Below are positions 18,888-28,193 of a stretch of DNA of 39,270 bases, piece by piece. Below the pieces are notes generated by a model that ran no database searches, was not told the origin of the DNA, and worked only from the letters and a program-made list of their open reading frames with translations. Source of the DNA: Clostridia bacterium (GTDB lineage: Bacteria > Bacillota > Peptococcia > DRI-13 > DTU073). The stretch covers positions 1-39,270 of the forward strand of contig JAQUGH010000005.1 of NCBI GenBank assembly GCA_028684195.1, in the 5' to 3' direction. A program made the translations under genes and the position numbers. The number at the start of each line of letters is the position of its first letter. Position 1 is the first letter of the stretch.

Positions 18888-19274
18888 TTATCTCCCTGTT
18901 TTTAAAAGTTTATTTAAAGTATCAAGAATTGTTTTAGAACGATAAGGTTTAGTAATAAACGCATCAACATAGTCATAATACCAATCCTTACTGGTAAACT
19001 TATTACTATTCCCAGTAATAACTATAACCTTTAAATCATCTAATTTCCATTGACATTTTACAATGTCTATAATTTGGATTCCATTAATTACCGGAAGCAT
19101 CATATCAAGAAATACAACGTCAAATTTTTCATGTTGAAGCTTATCTAAGCCTAATTCCCCATTCTCGGCAGATACAATTTGAAATTTTTCTTCTGAATCT
19201 TCTAATATTTCTTCTAGTAATAAACGATTATTATATTCATCATCAATAATTAAAATTCTTTTCACACATATCAC
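18888..19274 (-). CDS. Single-domain response regulator (CheY-like receiver)
   Basis: 128 aa; ILIIDDEYNNRLLLEEIL, VVFLDMMLPVINGIQII, VIVITGNSNK, AFITKPYRSKTIL: acidic pair, phospho-Asp, Thr and Lys present. Confidence 0.9.
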   Translation of the reverse strand: MICVKRILIIDDEYNNRLLLEEILEDSEEKFQIVSAENGELGLDKLQHEKFDVVFLDMMLPVINGIQIIDIVKCQWKLDDLKVIVITGNSNKFTSKDWYYDYVDAFITKPYRSKTILDTLNKLLKTGR

Positions 19275-19370
19275 CCACTCTATTTAACTATACACTCCTT
19301 TTTTTTGCAATATTATCTGTCTAACCTGCACATAACCGGTATTTTTACATCAAATATCAGCGTTAAGCTG

Positions 19371-20156
19371 TTAAATGTTTAAGAGCTCTTTTAATTGCTT
19401 TGAATAGTGGCGGCTTACAGGAATTTCAATATCTAAATTTTTCAGTTTTATAATATATGTCTGATTAAACATAGGAATAATCCTATCTATGTGTTCTATG
19501 TTGACAATAAAGCTTTTATAACATCGTAAAAATGATTCTGTTGTTAATCTCTCTTCCAATTGTCCTAATGTCTCATTTATTAAAAAGCTGTCATCTTTTG
19601 TACACACTATAGCTTTTTTACCATTGACAGTAAAATAGTAGATTTTACTTAAATCAAGTAATCTTATAGTATCATTTTTCCATACTGGAATTTTATGATG
19701 TTTACACAATTTCTTTTGCTGATTAATACTACTCGTTTCTTCATTTGTATTTGTATTTGTACTTGTACTTGTACTTGTACTTGTACTTGTATCTTTCTTT
19801 CTTTTTTGTATAAGGTTAACGGTTTTATTTACTCTTTTTTCAGAAAATGGCTTTACAATATAATCTATAGCTTCAAGTTCAAAAGCCTCTAATGCGTATT
19901 CATCATATGCTGTAATAAAAACTATAAAAATATCTTTTTGCATATCCAGTATTTTTCGTGCAACTTCGATTCCACTTTTTTGTGGCATTTCGATATCTAA
20001 CATTACAATGTCAGGTTGAGTTAATTGAATTTGCATTAAGGCTTCAATAGAAGAATTATACGAGCCAACAATCTGTACCTGACTGTTTTGATTTAAAATA
20101 TATTCTAATTGTTCCAAAGACAATTTTTCATCATCTACCAAAATAACACGCAGCAT
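19371..20156 (-). CDS. LytTR-family response regulator
   Basis: Receiver MLRVILVDDEKLSLEQLE...IVMLDIEMPQKSGIE...ITAYDEYALEAFELEAIDYIVKPF plus LytTR domain. Track start is 20177, but MLRV at 20156 has RBS AGGAG and is more likely; 20177 abuts an inserted element. Confidence 0.88.
   Translation of the reverse strand: MLRVILVDDEKLSLEQLEYILNQNSQVQIVGSYNSSIEALMQIQLTQPDIVMLDIEMPQKSGIEVARKILDMQKDIFIVFITAYDEYALEAFELEAIDYIVKPFSEKRVNKTVNLIQKRKKDTSTSTSTSTSTNTNTNEETSSINQQKKLCKHHKIPVWKNDTIRLLDLSKIYYFTVNGKKAIVCTKDDSFLINETLGQLEERLTTESFLRCYKSFIVNIEHIDRIIPMFNQTYIIKLKNLDIEIPVSRHYSKQLKELLNI
19745..19793 (-). repeat. Hexanucleotide microsatellite (TTGTAC/TTGTAT) in the LytTR regulator gene
   Basis: tttgtatttgtatttgtacttgtacttgtacttgtacttgtacttgtatc; encodes TSTSTSTSTNTNTN between the receiver and LytTR domains. 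Confidence 0.95.
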
Positions 20157-20180
20157 TTTTTCAACTCCTATTGTCATTTA

Positions 20181-20314
20181 TCCGAATAGCTAACCGTCGC
20201 TGGCTTTGCACACAGTAGACGCTAACAGACAAGTTCGTAAATGTTACTAGTGTGGAATAATTCAACTAAACTTCAGTGGAGGATAAAAAAACCACCGAAG
20301 AAAGTTTCACTTTA
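20181..20314 (+). mobile_element. Two-hairpin non-autonomous element (IS200/IS605-like MITE/PATE candidate), copy 1
   Basis: TTTA|TCCGAATAGCTAACCGTCGCT...TTCAACTAAACTTCAGTGG...CCACCGAAGAAAGTTTCACTTTA|CAGG; same ends and order as the copies at 28053-28165 and 37533-37664. Confidence 0.75.
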
Positions 20315-22169
20315 CAGGTATAGAAATAAAGAAGGTACTTCCTTTTTCTTCTTCACTTTCTACCCAAATAATTCCTCTATGAAGGTGCACTATATTTTTG
20401 CATATTGCAAGCCCTAGACCGCTACCTTTTTTCTGCTGTACATTTTTATAATCGCAACGATAAAATTTATCAAAAATTTGATACTGACTACTCTTCGGTA
20501 TACCTACCCCTGTATCCTTTATAGCAAATACTATCATTTCATTACTAATTTTTATATCACAATAAATATCCCCTTGCTCAGTAAACTTAACTGCATTGGA
20601 AATTACATTTATTAATACCTGCAACAATTTCCCCCTGTCTCCAATAAAATCGGGCAAATTTGGATGTGAAATGATTTTATATTTTAGACCTTTTACATCC
20701 AAAATAGAACTTGTTTTTTCAAAAGCCTCCTGTGCAAGACAATATGGGTCAATGTTATCTTTTCCTAAACAAACCTCTTCACTTTCAAGCTTTGATAAAT
20801 CTAGTAAATTATTTATCATATGAGTAAGCCGTGCTCCTTCTTCTTTTATTATAGAAAAATTTCTATGAATCCTATTTACTGTTTTTTGTATAACAGAACT
20901 CTCTGTGCCAGTCATTTCCGGCAATATATCTCTATCAAATTTCTTTTGTATCATTTCAGTAAATCCGATTATGGATACTAGTGGTGCCTTTAAGTCATGA
21001 GAAACCGTCATTAGAAATTCGGCTTTCAAGTTTTCAATTTTATTTAACTCTTCTATTTTCCTTTTTAAAATATTAATCAATATAATTGCTATAGTAATTA
21101 TCATTAAATTCGTAGTTATTACCACCAGTACCCTTGACACTCCCCCACTTTCTATCTTATTAAGATTAACCGTATAAATAAGTTTCCAGTTAACATTATC
21201 CAACGGTGATACAAAGAAATAGTATCCATTCATGCTTTGTGGGTTCTGATTTTCAAACAGGTCAAAAGAATTATTTATATTATATTGTTGTTCCAAATGC
21301 ATTGAAAATAATTCAATATCCTTAACCAATTCCCCATTTTTATACACTATGTTTTGGCTGGAATCAACAAGATATATATTTGCATCATAATTATTTTGAT
21401 TAATGTATGAGGACAACTCATCAATTGAGATATTGTTAGCAACAATACCCGTTATTTTATTTTGTTTTTGTACAGGTAAATACTTTGAAAACATTATCAC
21501 ATTTTTTTTATTATCTAAAAAAATGTCTGTTTCCCAACCTTTTTTATATATATCCGGGTCATCCATATCATTTAACTGTCCAATTGATTCCTTTACTAAA
21601 TTAAATACTTCATCTTTGTCCGAAATAATTTCATTGGCATATTCAAAAGGATAAATTGTAATATATCCTTCTTCTGAATAATAAGTACTCCATGATTCAA
21701 AAATGCTGTTTTTATTTAGATAATGTTGAACTTCAAAAATCTTTTTAATTTTATCAAGTTCACCCAAAAAATGCATATCTTTACTGTTAATATCTCCATC
21801 TACAATAACATTTCCATATTTTTTATATGAATTATCTGACTCAAAATTCAAAGAAGAAACATCTAATTTACTGTTATACTTGATTCTATCCTGAAATACG
21901 CCTGTGCTACTAGATGTACTTGGATTGTTTAGTATATCTTCAATCCAGCTTCTTTGCATATAGACATTATTAAACATTAACATCATGCCTTTTTCCAGCA
22001 TATCCTTTTGTGCGTTAATTTGTTGTTCGTATTCGATTATATTATGTTCCTTTTCCTGACTTGATTTCTGAATGAAATAAATATTCATTGCACTCAGTAG
22101 TAACAGTGAAACTATACATATAATCCAAATATACAAATTATTTATAGAAAGCGTCTGCTTATTCTTCAT
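20307..22169 (-). CDS. Membrane sensor histidine kinase (HisKA + HATPase_c) with extracytoplasmic sensor
   Basis: Two TM segments; H-box LMTVSHDLKAPLVSIIGFTEMI; N-box QVLINVISNAVKFTE; G1 DTGVGIP; G2 GSGLGLAICKNIVHLH. Stop codon lies inside the inserted element. Confidence 0.93.
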   Translation of the reverse strand: MKNKQTLSINNLYIWIICIVSLLLLSAMNIYFIQKSSQEKEHNIIEYEQQINAQKDMLEKGMMLMFNNVYMQRSWIEDILNNPSTSSSTGVFQDRIKYNSKLDVSSLNFESDNSYKKYGNVIVDGDINSKDMHFLGELDKIKKIFEVQHYLNKNSIFESWSTYYSEEGYITIYPFEYANEIISDKDEVFNLVKESIGQLNDMDDPDIYKKGWETDIFLDNKKNVIMFSKYLPVQKQNKITGIVANNISIDELSSYINQNNYDANIYLVDSSQNIVYKNGELVKDIELFSMHLEQQYNINNSFDLFENQNPQSMNGYYFFVSPLDNVNWKLIYTVNLNKIESGGVSRVLVVITTNLMIITIAIILINILKRKIEELNKIENLKAEFLMTVSHDLKAPLVSIIGFTEMIQKKFDRDILPEMTGTESSVIQKTVNRIHRNFSIIKEEGARLTHMINNLLDLSKLESEEVCLGKDNIDPYCLAQEAFEKTSSILDVKGLKYKIISHPNLPDFIGDRGKLLQVLINVISNAVKFTEQGDIYCDIKISNEMIVFAIKDTGVGIPKSSQYQIFDKFYRCDYKNVQQKKGSGLGLAICKNIVHLHRGIIWVESEEEKGSTFFISIPVK

Positions 22170-22332
22170 TCTGTCCCTCTTTTTCCATCAATTATAACAT
22201 ATAGCTACTGTTCCTTGTAGGAATTTGTCGAACCATTAAATAAATTATTAGTATACTCAATTGCAAAAGCATATCTAAAATTAAAAATTGAACTTCTAAA
22301 ATCAGTGCATTTATATTATTCTTTCTTCATTA

Positions 22333-23133
22333 CTATCTAACCCTGTCTAAGGCTTTCAAAATTCCATAAATTATTGCCTGTGGTCTCGGCGGGCATCCGG
22401 GAACATATACATCAACGGGCACAATACTATCAATGCCATTACTCGTAGCATAGGCATCCTTGAAAATTCCTCCGCTACAGGCGCAGGCTCCCACTGCGAC
22501 AACAATTTTAGGATCAGGAGTTGCATTATACGCTTTAATTAGTGCATTCTGCATATTTCTCACTGCAGTACCTGTCACTAATAGCATATCAGCATGTCTT
22601 GGGGAAGGTACAAAACTAATACCCAGCCTTTCAATATCGTTAAAAGGATTATTTAAGGCATTTATTTCAGTGTCGCAACCGTTGCAGGAACCGGAATCTA
22701 CTTCCCTGATTTGAAGGCTTCTACCAAATATTTTTTTTATATTTGCTTTTAAATCACTGCAGATTATTTCATAATCTGGATCAGATATATTTTTTTCTTC
22801 AATCACTAATGTATTCATTCTAAGTTTATTTTTATCCTTTTCGGCAAGTTCAAAGCTGTTTGTCATTTTTACAGCTTCAGACTGACATACATCTTCACAT
22901 AAGGCACAAAATATACATTCATCGTAATTTATTCCTATATTATTTGAGGTTTTATCCATTACTATGGCGTTAGATGGGCAACGTGATAAACATTCGCCAC
23001 ACCTATTACATTTACTTAAATCAATTTCTGGTTTGCCAATAAACAAACTCGAATCAAGAGGCTTATTGGGGTAATCCCCAGTAACCCGTGGATATTTTAT
23101 TATTTTTTTAACAGTGTTAAACATATTCATCAT
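22333..23133 (-). CDS. hyfI: Hydrogenase-4/complex I-like small subunit fused to a 2x[4Fe-4S] ferredoxin (HyfH+HyfI-like)
   Basis: CNRCGECLSRCP, CIFCALCEDVC, then NuoB-like DSGSCNGCDTEI, VGACACSGG, VPGCPPRPQAII. Confidence 0.88.
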   Translation of the reverse strand: MMNMFNTVKKIIKYPRVTGDYPNKPLDSSLFIGKPEIDLSKCNRCGECLSRCPSNAIVMDKTSNNIGINYDECIFCALCEDVCQSEAVKMTNSFELAEKDKNKLRMNTLVIEEKNISDPDYEIICSDLKANIKKIFGRSLQIREVDSGSCNGCDTEINALNNPFNDIERLGISFVPSPRHADMLLVTGTAVRNMQNALIKAYNATPDPKIVVAVGACACSGGIFKDAYATSNGIDSIVPVDVYVPGCPPRPQAIIYGILKALDRVR

Positions 23134-23194
23134 CCTTATTTAATCTAAAATCGACGTATATTAATACTATATCTTACATGAGTCTTATTAACTC

Positions 23195-23253
23195 TTGCAT
23201 ATATTCTACATATATATTACATATATCTTACATATATTTTTCATATATCTTGC
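23195..23253. repeat. Imperfect AT-rich tandem repeats (tacatatat/catatatctt) in the hyfG-hyfI intergenic region
   Basis: gcatatattctacatatatattacatatatcttacatatatttttcatatatcttg. Confidence 0.7.
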
Positions 23254-24863
23254 TATAAATCGTTTCCAGCATACGACAAATTAAAGCTCTTGTTAATAAT
23301 CGGAAAATCAGGTACAATGTTTCCTTTTACAGCATGACATAACGCAGGCCAGTTACAAAAAGAAGGAGTTCTGATTTTATACCGAAAAATCGTATTGTTT
23401 TCTCCGGTCATTATCCAATGAATATTTTCACCCCTTGGTGCCTCTGTCAATCCAAATGCACATTGATATGGTTCAAAGGTCTTTACTGGCTCTAAAAGTT
23501 TACCGCTTGGCATTGTTTCAATGGCTTGTATCATCAAGTAGATCGATTCAAAACACTCTTTGATTTTTGTATTCATCCTGCAATTAATATCACCGTTATT
23601 ATGCTTAGGTATATTAAATTCCAATTGCTTATACGCTTCATAAGGAAATGATTTCCTCACATCAAAACATAATCCCGAAGCACGTCCACTAGGCCCGACG
23701 GCATTCAAATCTGTGGCAATCTTGGTTTGAAGTATGCCTGTGTTTTCCACTCTGTCAATAAACATACTGTTTGATTTGATAATTTTAACCGTATCCTCTA
23801 GTTCTGATTTGATTTTTTTAAGCTCTTCTATCGTTTTTAATTCTTTACCTAATATGAAATCTTGCCTTACTCCGCCAAGTTTGTTGACACTTCTCAAAAA
23901 CCGCATGCCACAAAGCTCATCAGCAATCCAATAGGCCCAGCCTTTCATCATTCTAAACTGAAATGTGGCAAATCCATAAGCAGCGTCAAGACAAAGTCCC
24001 CCAAGGTCACCTAGATGGTTGGTAAGCCTTTCAAGCTCCGCAAAAACCACCCTTGTATATTCCGCTCTGGTCGGAATTTTTACCTTGGCAATCTTTTCAA
24101 TAGCCTGACAGTAAGTAAGCGAGTTGGCAAAGGTTTCATCACCGGATATACGCTCCGCTACATACAAACACCGTTCAATACTCTGACCCTCACACATTTT
24201 TTCTATACCTTTATGAGTATAATACAGTTGTGCTTCAAGATTGATGATAGGCTCGCCCACAACGCTGAATCTGAAATGACCCGGCTCTATTATCCCAGCG
24301 TGTATGGGACCTACCGGAATTTCATAAACCCCTTCACCTGTTACTTTTTGAAAATCCGTTTCCTCTTTTGCAAAATCAAGTTTGTGCTTCACATCAAAGT
24401 CCTTTCGCAAAGGATGTTCTGCTTGAGGCCAGTTGCTGTGAAACACAAGTCTTTTCGGATTAGGATGTCCAACTGGAACAATCCCGAACAAATCATTTAT
24501 TTCCCTTTCATACAACGCGGCGGCATGAACTTTTTTGGTAATAGACCTGATTTCCATTTTATTAGGGTCAACCAACGTTTTAATAATCAGAAGTATCCCT
24601 TGCTCCCTGTCTGCAAATACATAATATACCGCATATTTATCGCAAAGGCTTTGCTCATCGTTTGCAAACATTGATATAAGAGGATAGCCCAACGTGGTAT
24701 TGATATAAGTGCAAATCTCCAAGATATGCTCAGGATTAGCCTCAAGATAAAGTTCATTGGTATTATCAACAACACTCCTATAGATATCTTCGGAGAAGGT
24801 TTCCGAAAGCTTACTGTTCAATTTAGTTAAAATCATATTTTTGCTTTCAATTATGTTATCCAT
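23253..24863 (-). CDS. hyfG: Hydrogenase-4 large-subunit-like protein (30-kDa + 49-kDa fusion, HyfG-like) lacking NiFe-ligand cysteines
   Basis: VHAAALYEREINDLFGIVPVGHPNPKRLVFHSNWP (30-kDa type) and GPIHAGIIEPGHFRF...THKGIEKMCEGQSIERCLYVAERISGDETFANSLTYC (49-kDa type). Track start 24920; MDNIIES at 24863 has RBS GGAG and is more likely. Confidence 0.88.
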   Translation of the reverse strand: MDNIIESKNMILTKLNSKLSETFSEDIYRSVVDNTNELYLEANPEHILEICTYINTTLGYPLISMFANDEQSLCDKYAVYYVFADREQGILLIIKTLVDPNKMEIRSITKKVHAAALYEREINDLFGIVPVGHPNPKRLVFHSNWPQAEHPLRKDFDVKHKLDFAKEETDFQKVTGEGVYEIPVGPIHAGIIEPGHFRFSVVGEPIINLEAQLYYTHKGIEKMCEGQSIERCLYVAERISGDETFANSLTYCQAIEKIAKVKIPTRAEYTRVVFAELERLTNHLGDLGGLCLDAAYGFATFQFRMMKGWAYWIADELCGMRFLRSVNKLGGVRQDFILGKELKTIEELKKIKSELEDTVKIIKSNSMFIDRVENTGILQTKIATDLNAVGPSGRASGLCFDVRKSFPYEAYKQLEFNIPKHNNGDINCRMNTKIKECFESIYLMIQAIETMPSGKLLEPVKTFEPYQCAFGLTEAPRGENIHWIMTGENNTIFRYKIRTPSFCNWPALCHAVKGNIVPDFPIINKSFNLSYAGNDL

Positions 24864-24891
24864 TATTCTCTCCATTCTACACCTAGTTCTT

Positions 24892-24911
24892 GGTTCTTGG
24901 TTCTTGGTTCT
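24892..24911. repeat. Heptamer tandem repeat (AACCAAG) between hyfF stop and hyfG start
   Basis: Plus strand agttcttggttcttggttcttggttctac; explains the spurious NQEPRTRCR N-terminal extension. Confidence 0.8.
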
Positions 24912-26382
24912 ACATTCCAATAATGATGTTTTGTGCCTGAGTAATAAGATCTTTTAGCTCATTAGGAATAAAAAGACCTGTTATAGTTATGACAACCAGA
25001 AGAACTACAATAGCAACCGTACCAGGAATATTGGTTTCACCCCGCTGCAAATCCTCTTCTTGATTATTGCCATAAAATATTTTAAACAAGTTAACTGCAA
25101 TTCCGGCAAAGATAATTGCCAAGAGAAGGATAAAAGCAGACCCAACAAAAAACCTTTTAGCAACGAATATAGATACAATAATATTAAACTCACTGGCAAA
25201 GACACTAAAAGGAGGCATCCCTGCTATAGCAAACAAGCCTAACAAGAATACAATTCCCGAAACTGGCAGCAGTTTAAGGGCTCCTTTAATTTTGGAGATC
25301 TGTTTTGTGTCGTATTTTTGCAGTATATTACCGGAAGTTAAAAATAGCATGGACTTAGTAAGTGAATGGTTAATCATATGAAGCAACGCTCCGAAGATCG
25401 ATAACGGGGTAAAAATGCCTATGCCAACAGCAATTATCCCCATATGCTCTATGCTTGAATAAGCTAGTAACCTTTTATAGTCCTTTTGGGCCAGTATACA
25501 TATAGCAGCAGTAAATATAGATAAAATCCCTAAAGCTATTAGTAGCCTCCCAGTATAAATACTACTGCCAAGATTGCGATTAACAATAGCTACAGCCCGA
25601 ATAATTCCGTACATTGCACTATTGAGTAAAACACCGGAAAGCAGTGCACTAATTGGCGACGGTGCTTGGCTATGAGCGTCAGGCAACCATGTATGCATCG
25701 GTGCAAGACCAGTTTTTGTACCAAAACCTATTAAAATAAAGATAAATGCCAGTTTTACTATAGGACTTTTTAAAGACTTTGCATTATCATATAATGCTGT
25801 CCAATCCAAAAATTGCTGGCTTTCCAAGACGCCTATAGATGATAGATGCAAAAATATAATGCCAAGCATGGCAATTGCAATTCCTACTGAGCAGATAATT
25901 ACATACTTCCAAGCTGCTTCAAGTGAGCATTTATCATTGTAAAAGCCCACCAAAAATGCCGAAGATAAAGTAGTCCCCTCAATGGCAATCCACATAATAC
26001 CCATATTTTTCACCGTCAAGGCAAGCACCATGGTAAATATGAATGAGTACATCAAAATATAATAAAGACTCAATCTGCTTCTATCAATCTTACCATGTTT
26101 TATTTCTGTTTCCATATAGCCAATCGAATAGATACTCACAATAAGACTAATAAGTAGAACTATATCAAGCACTATAATACTTAAGTAATCAATATAAAAA
26201 ATCCCACCCCAAGCAGAATATGAAACGCTATGAAAAAGCATAACATTTCGGGTTAAATACACCGCAATTATGATTGAGAGACTTGAAGCTACTAAACTTA
26301 TGATATGCTGGATTCGACTATTCTTAAAAAGAATAAACATTAAAACAGCAATAACAGGTACAGATACTAAGAAAATTCCCAT
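24910..26382 (-). CDS. hyfF: Hydrogenase-4 subunit F-like proton-translocating membrane protein (NuoN/MrpD family)
   Basis: 490-aa multi-TM ORF; GTKTGLAPMHTWLPDAHSQAPSPISALLSGVLLNSAMYGIIR. Confidence 0.9.
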   Translation of the reverse strand: MGIFLVSVPVIAVLMFILFKNSRIQHIISLVASSLSIIIAVYLTRNVMLFHSVSYSAWGGIFYIDYLSIIVLDIVLLISLIVSIYSIGYMETEIKHGKIDRSRLSLYYILMYSFIFTMVLALTVKNMGIMWIAIEGTTLSSAFLVGFYNDKCSLEAAWKYVIICSVGIAIAMLGIIFLHLSSIGVLESQQFLDWTALYDNAKSLKSPIVKLAFIFILIGFGTKTGLAPMHTWLPDAHSQAPSPISALLSGVLLNSAMYGIIRAVAIVNRNLGSSIYTGRLLIALGILSIFTAAICILAQKDYKRLLAYSSIEHMGIIAVGIGIFTPLSIFGALLHMINHSLTKSMLFLTSGNILQKYDTKQISKIKGALKLLPVSGIVFLLGLFAIAGMPPFSVFASEFNIIVSIFVAKRFFVGSAFILLLAIIFAGIAVNLFKIFYGNNQEEDLQRGETNIPGTVAIVVLLVVITITGLFIPNELKDLITQAQNIIIGM

Positions 26383-26391
26383 CGTTTTATC

Positions 26392-27048
26392 TTATCCTTT
26401 CAGGTTATTCAGTTTGTCTATATCAATAGAGTCAAACTCTTCGTTTATTTTAAACACCATAATACCCAAGATCATGACTGCTGTAAGCATGTCGATAAAA
26501 ATCCCCATATCCACAATAAAAGGCATCCCTTGAGTGGAAAACATGGCTGTTATAAATATTCCATTTTCAATAACTAAAAATCCGATTATTTGCCCTATAG
26601 CTTTTTTTCTACTAATCATAAAAAATAATCCAATCAAAATAACTGAAATTGAATTCACAACCTGCACATTGATAACACCATCGTTTATACCATCAATAGT
26701 TGATAGACAGAAGTAGCAAAACACCACTAGACCACAACATACAAGAACAAGTATAGGAATATTTAATATAAAATCCTTTTCAACTTTATATTCAGCTTTG
26801 GCATAAGCTTTATTTAAAAGATTGGGGATATAAATAACTTTCAGAATTATAATAAGCAAACAAACAACCAGAACATCAAAGCGTCCCTCTTCAATTATAC
26901 TTTTTATTGCCATGCTTCCTACTGCGAGAGCTAGTAGCATCGATTGAATTCTGAAAGTCTTAATATAGGATTTGGTCATTTTATTTGCCATCAGGATAAA
27001 CGACGAAAACAAAATTAGCACTGATAATGTATCAAAGAAATTAGACAT
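26392..27048 (-). CDS. hyfE: Hydrogenase-4 subunit E-like membrane protein
   Basis: Multi-TM protein between hyfC and hyfF; ENGIFITAMFSTQGMPFIVDMGIFIDMLTAVMILGIMVFKI. MSNFF start at 27048 with RBS GGGAGG (track start 27066). Confidence 0.8.
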   Translation of the reverse strand: MSNFFDTLSVLILFSSFILMANKMTKSYIKTFRIQSMLLALAVGSMAIKSIIEEGRFDVLVVCLLIIILKVIYIPNLLNKAYAKAEYKVEKDFILNIPILVLVCCGLVVFCYFCLSTIDGINDGVINVQVVNSISVILIGLFFMISRKKAIGQIIGFLVIENGIFITAMFSTQGMPFIVDMGIFIDMLTAVMILGIMVFKINEEFDSIDIDKLNNLKG

Positions 27049-27997
27049 AGCGACCTCCCAAAACAAAATACTGTAAAAAACCCAGAACAGATAATATAAA
27101 TGACAATGCTGCTAGATTTGGTATGCTAAATAGTTTCAACTTGACTGTACTAACCTCCGCTATAGCAATTATGATGCAAACACCTATCACTTTAATCAAA
27201 TAAATAGTAAGTGACAGCATCACAGCACTAATACCAGTTAGAGCTATGAGCTGGTCATGCGGTATTAGAATATTTACCAGTAAAGTGATAAACGTCAACT
27301 GCTTAATAGCAGCGCCATACTCCATTAAGGCAAGATGCCTTCCGGAATACTCCAAAATCATAGCCTCATGCACCATAGTTAATTCAAGATGTGTAGAGGG
27401 ATCATCCACCGGTATTCTCGATGTCTCTGCAATAATAATTGTAAGTAAGGCAAAGAAAATCATTATATAAACAGGATGCACCAAAGGTACTCCCTTGTCT
27501 TTCATCACATTCATAATCTGAAGCAAAGAAGTTGATTTAGAAATCAGCCCAACCGTGAATAGCGAAACTAGGATTGACGGCTCTGTAAGAGAAGAAATCA
27601 AAGCCTCTCTGCTGCTACCCATTCCACCGAACGTACTTGCAGTGTCCAAAGCGGCAATCATCATAAAAAATCTACCAAGTGCAAGTATGGAAACAAACAT
27701 AATTATGTCTCCAGGAAGTTGCTCCGGTGCAATCATGGTAGATACAGGGACAAGTAAAGCCGCAGCAATAGCTGTTGCAAAAACTATATACGGCGTTACT
27801 TTGAAAACCCACGAAGATACATCCGAAACTACTGAACTTTTTTTGCACAGCTTGTATAAATCAAAGTACATTTGGAAAATAGGTGCGCCCTTCCTTTTCT
27901 GCGAAAGCGCCTTAATTTTCTTAATTATGCCGTTTAGCAAAGGTGCGACCATCATAATAACAAATAGCTGAATTACTATATAAAGCAAAATTTTCAT
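27041..27997 (-). CDS. hyfC: Hydrogenase-4 subunit C-like / NuoH family membrane protein
   Basis: 318 aa; ETSRIPVDDPSTHLELTMVHEAMILEYSGRHLALMEYGAAIK. Confidence 0.92.
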   Translation of the reverse strand: MKILLYIVIQLFVIMMVAPLLNGIIKKIKALSQKRKGAPIFQMYFDLYKLCKKSSVVSDVSSWVFKVTPYIVFATAIAAALLVPVSTMIAPEQLPGDIIMFVSILALGRFFMMIAALDTASTFGGMGSSREALISSLTEPSILVSLFTVGLISKSTSLLQIMNVMKDKGVPLVHPVYIMIFFALLTIIIAETSRIPVDDPSTHLELTMVHEAMILEYSGRHLALMEYGAAIKQLTFITLLVNILIPHDQLIALTGISAVMLSLTIYLIKVIGVCIIIAIAEVSTVKLKLFSIPNLAALSFILSVLGFLQYFVLGGRYV

Positions 27998-28010
27998 ATC
28001 TATTTCTCCT

Positions 28011-28193
28011 CAACTACTCATTCAGAAAATACCTGAATGAAGTTTCTCTTTATCCGAATAGCTAACCATCGCTATCTTTATGTTTAATTTGGTGATAAGC
28101 GACGCTAAGCTCCTGGAATGGTTCAACTACTCATTCAGAAACTACCTGAATGAAGTTTCTCTTTATCCGAATAGCTAACCGTCGCTATCTTTA
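28011..28193 (+). mobile_element. Tandem copy 2 of the two-hairpin element (partial - full unit 28053-28165 - partial) between hyfB and hyfC
   Basis: attcag...ctgaatgaagtttctcTTTA|tccgaatagctaacc occurs twice, ~113 bp apart; shares TAAGCGACGCTAAGCTCCTGGAATGGTTCAACTA with copy 3. Confidence 0.75.

Noticed and set aside
19695-19892. Plus-strand 65-aa ORF rich in Cys-Thr (CICICTCTCTCTCTC)
   Set aside because: It is the antisense translation of the hexanucleotide microsatellite.
22333-24920. Annotating the locus as a functional [NiFe] hydrogenase or formate hydrogenlyase
   Set aside because: Large-subunit NiFe-ligand cysteine motifs appear to be missing, and no hydrogenase maturation genes or formate dehydrogenase are present in the window.
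24864-24920. N-terminal extension MECRTKNQEPRTRCRMERI of HyfG
   Set aside because: Encoded by intergenic heptamer repeats; a better RBS and start lie at MDNIIES (24863).
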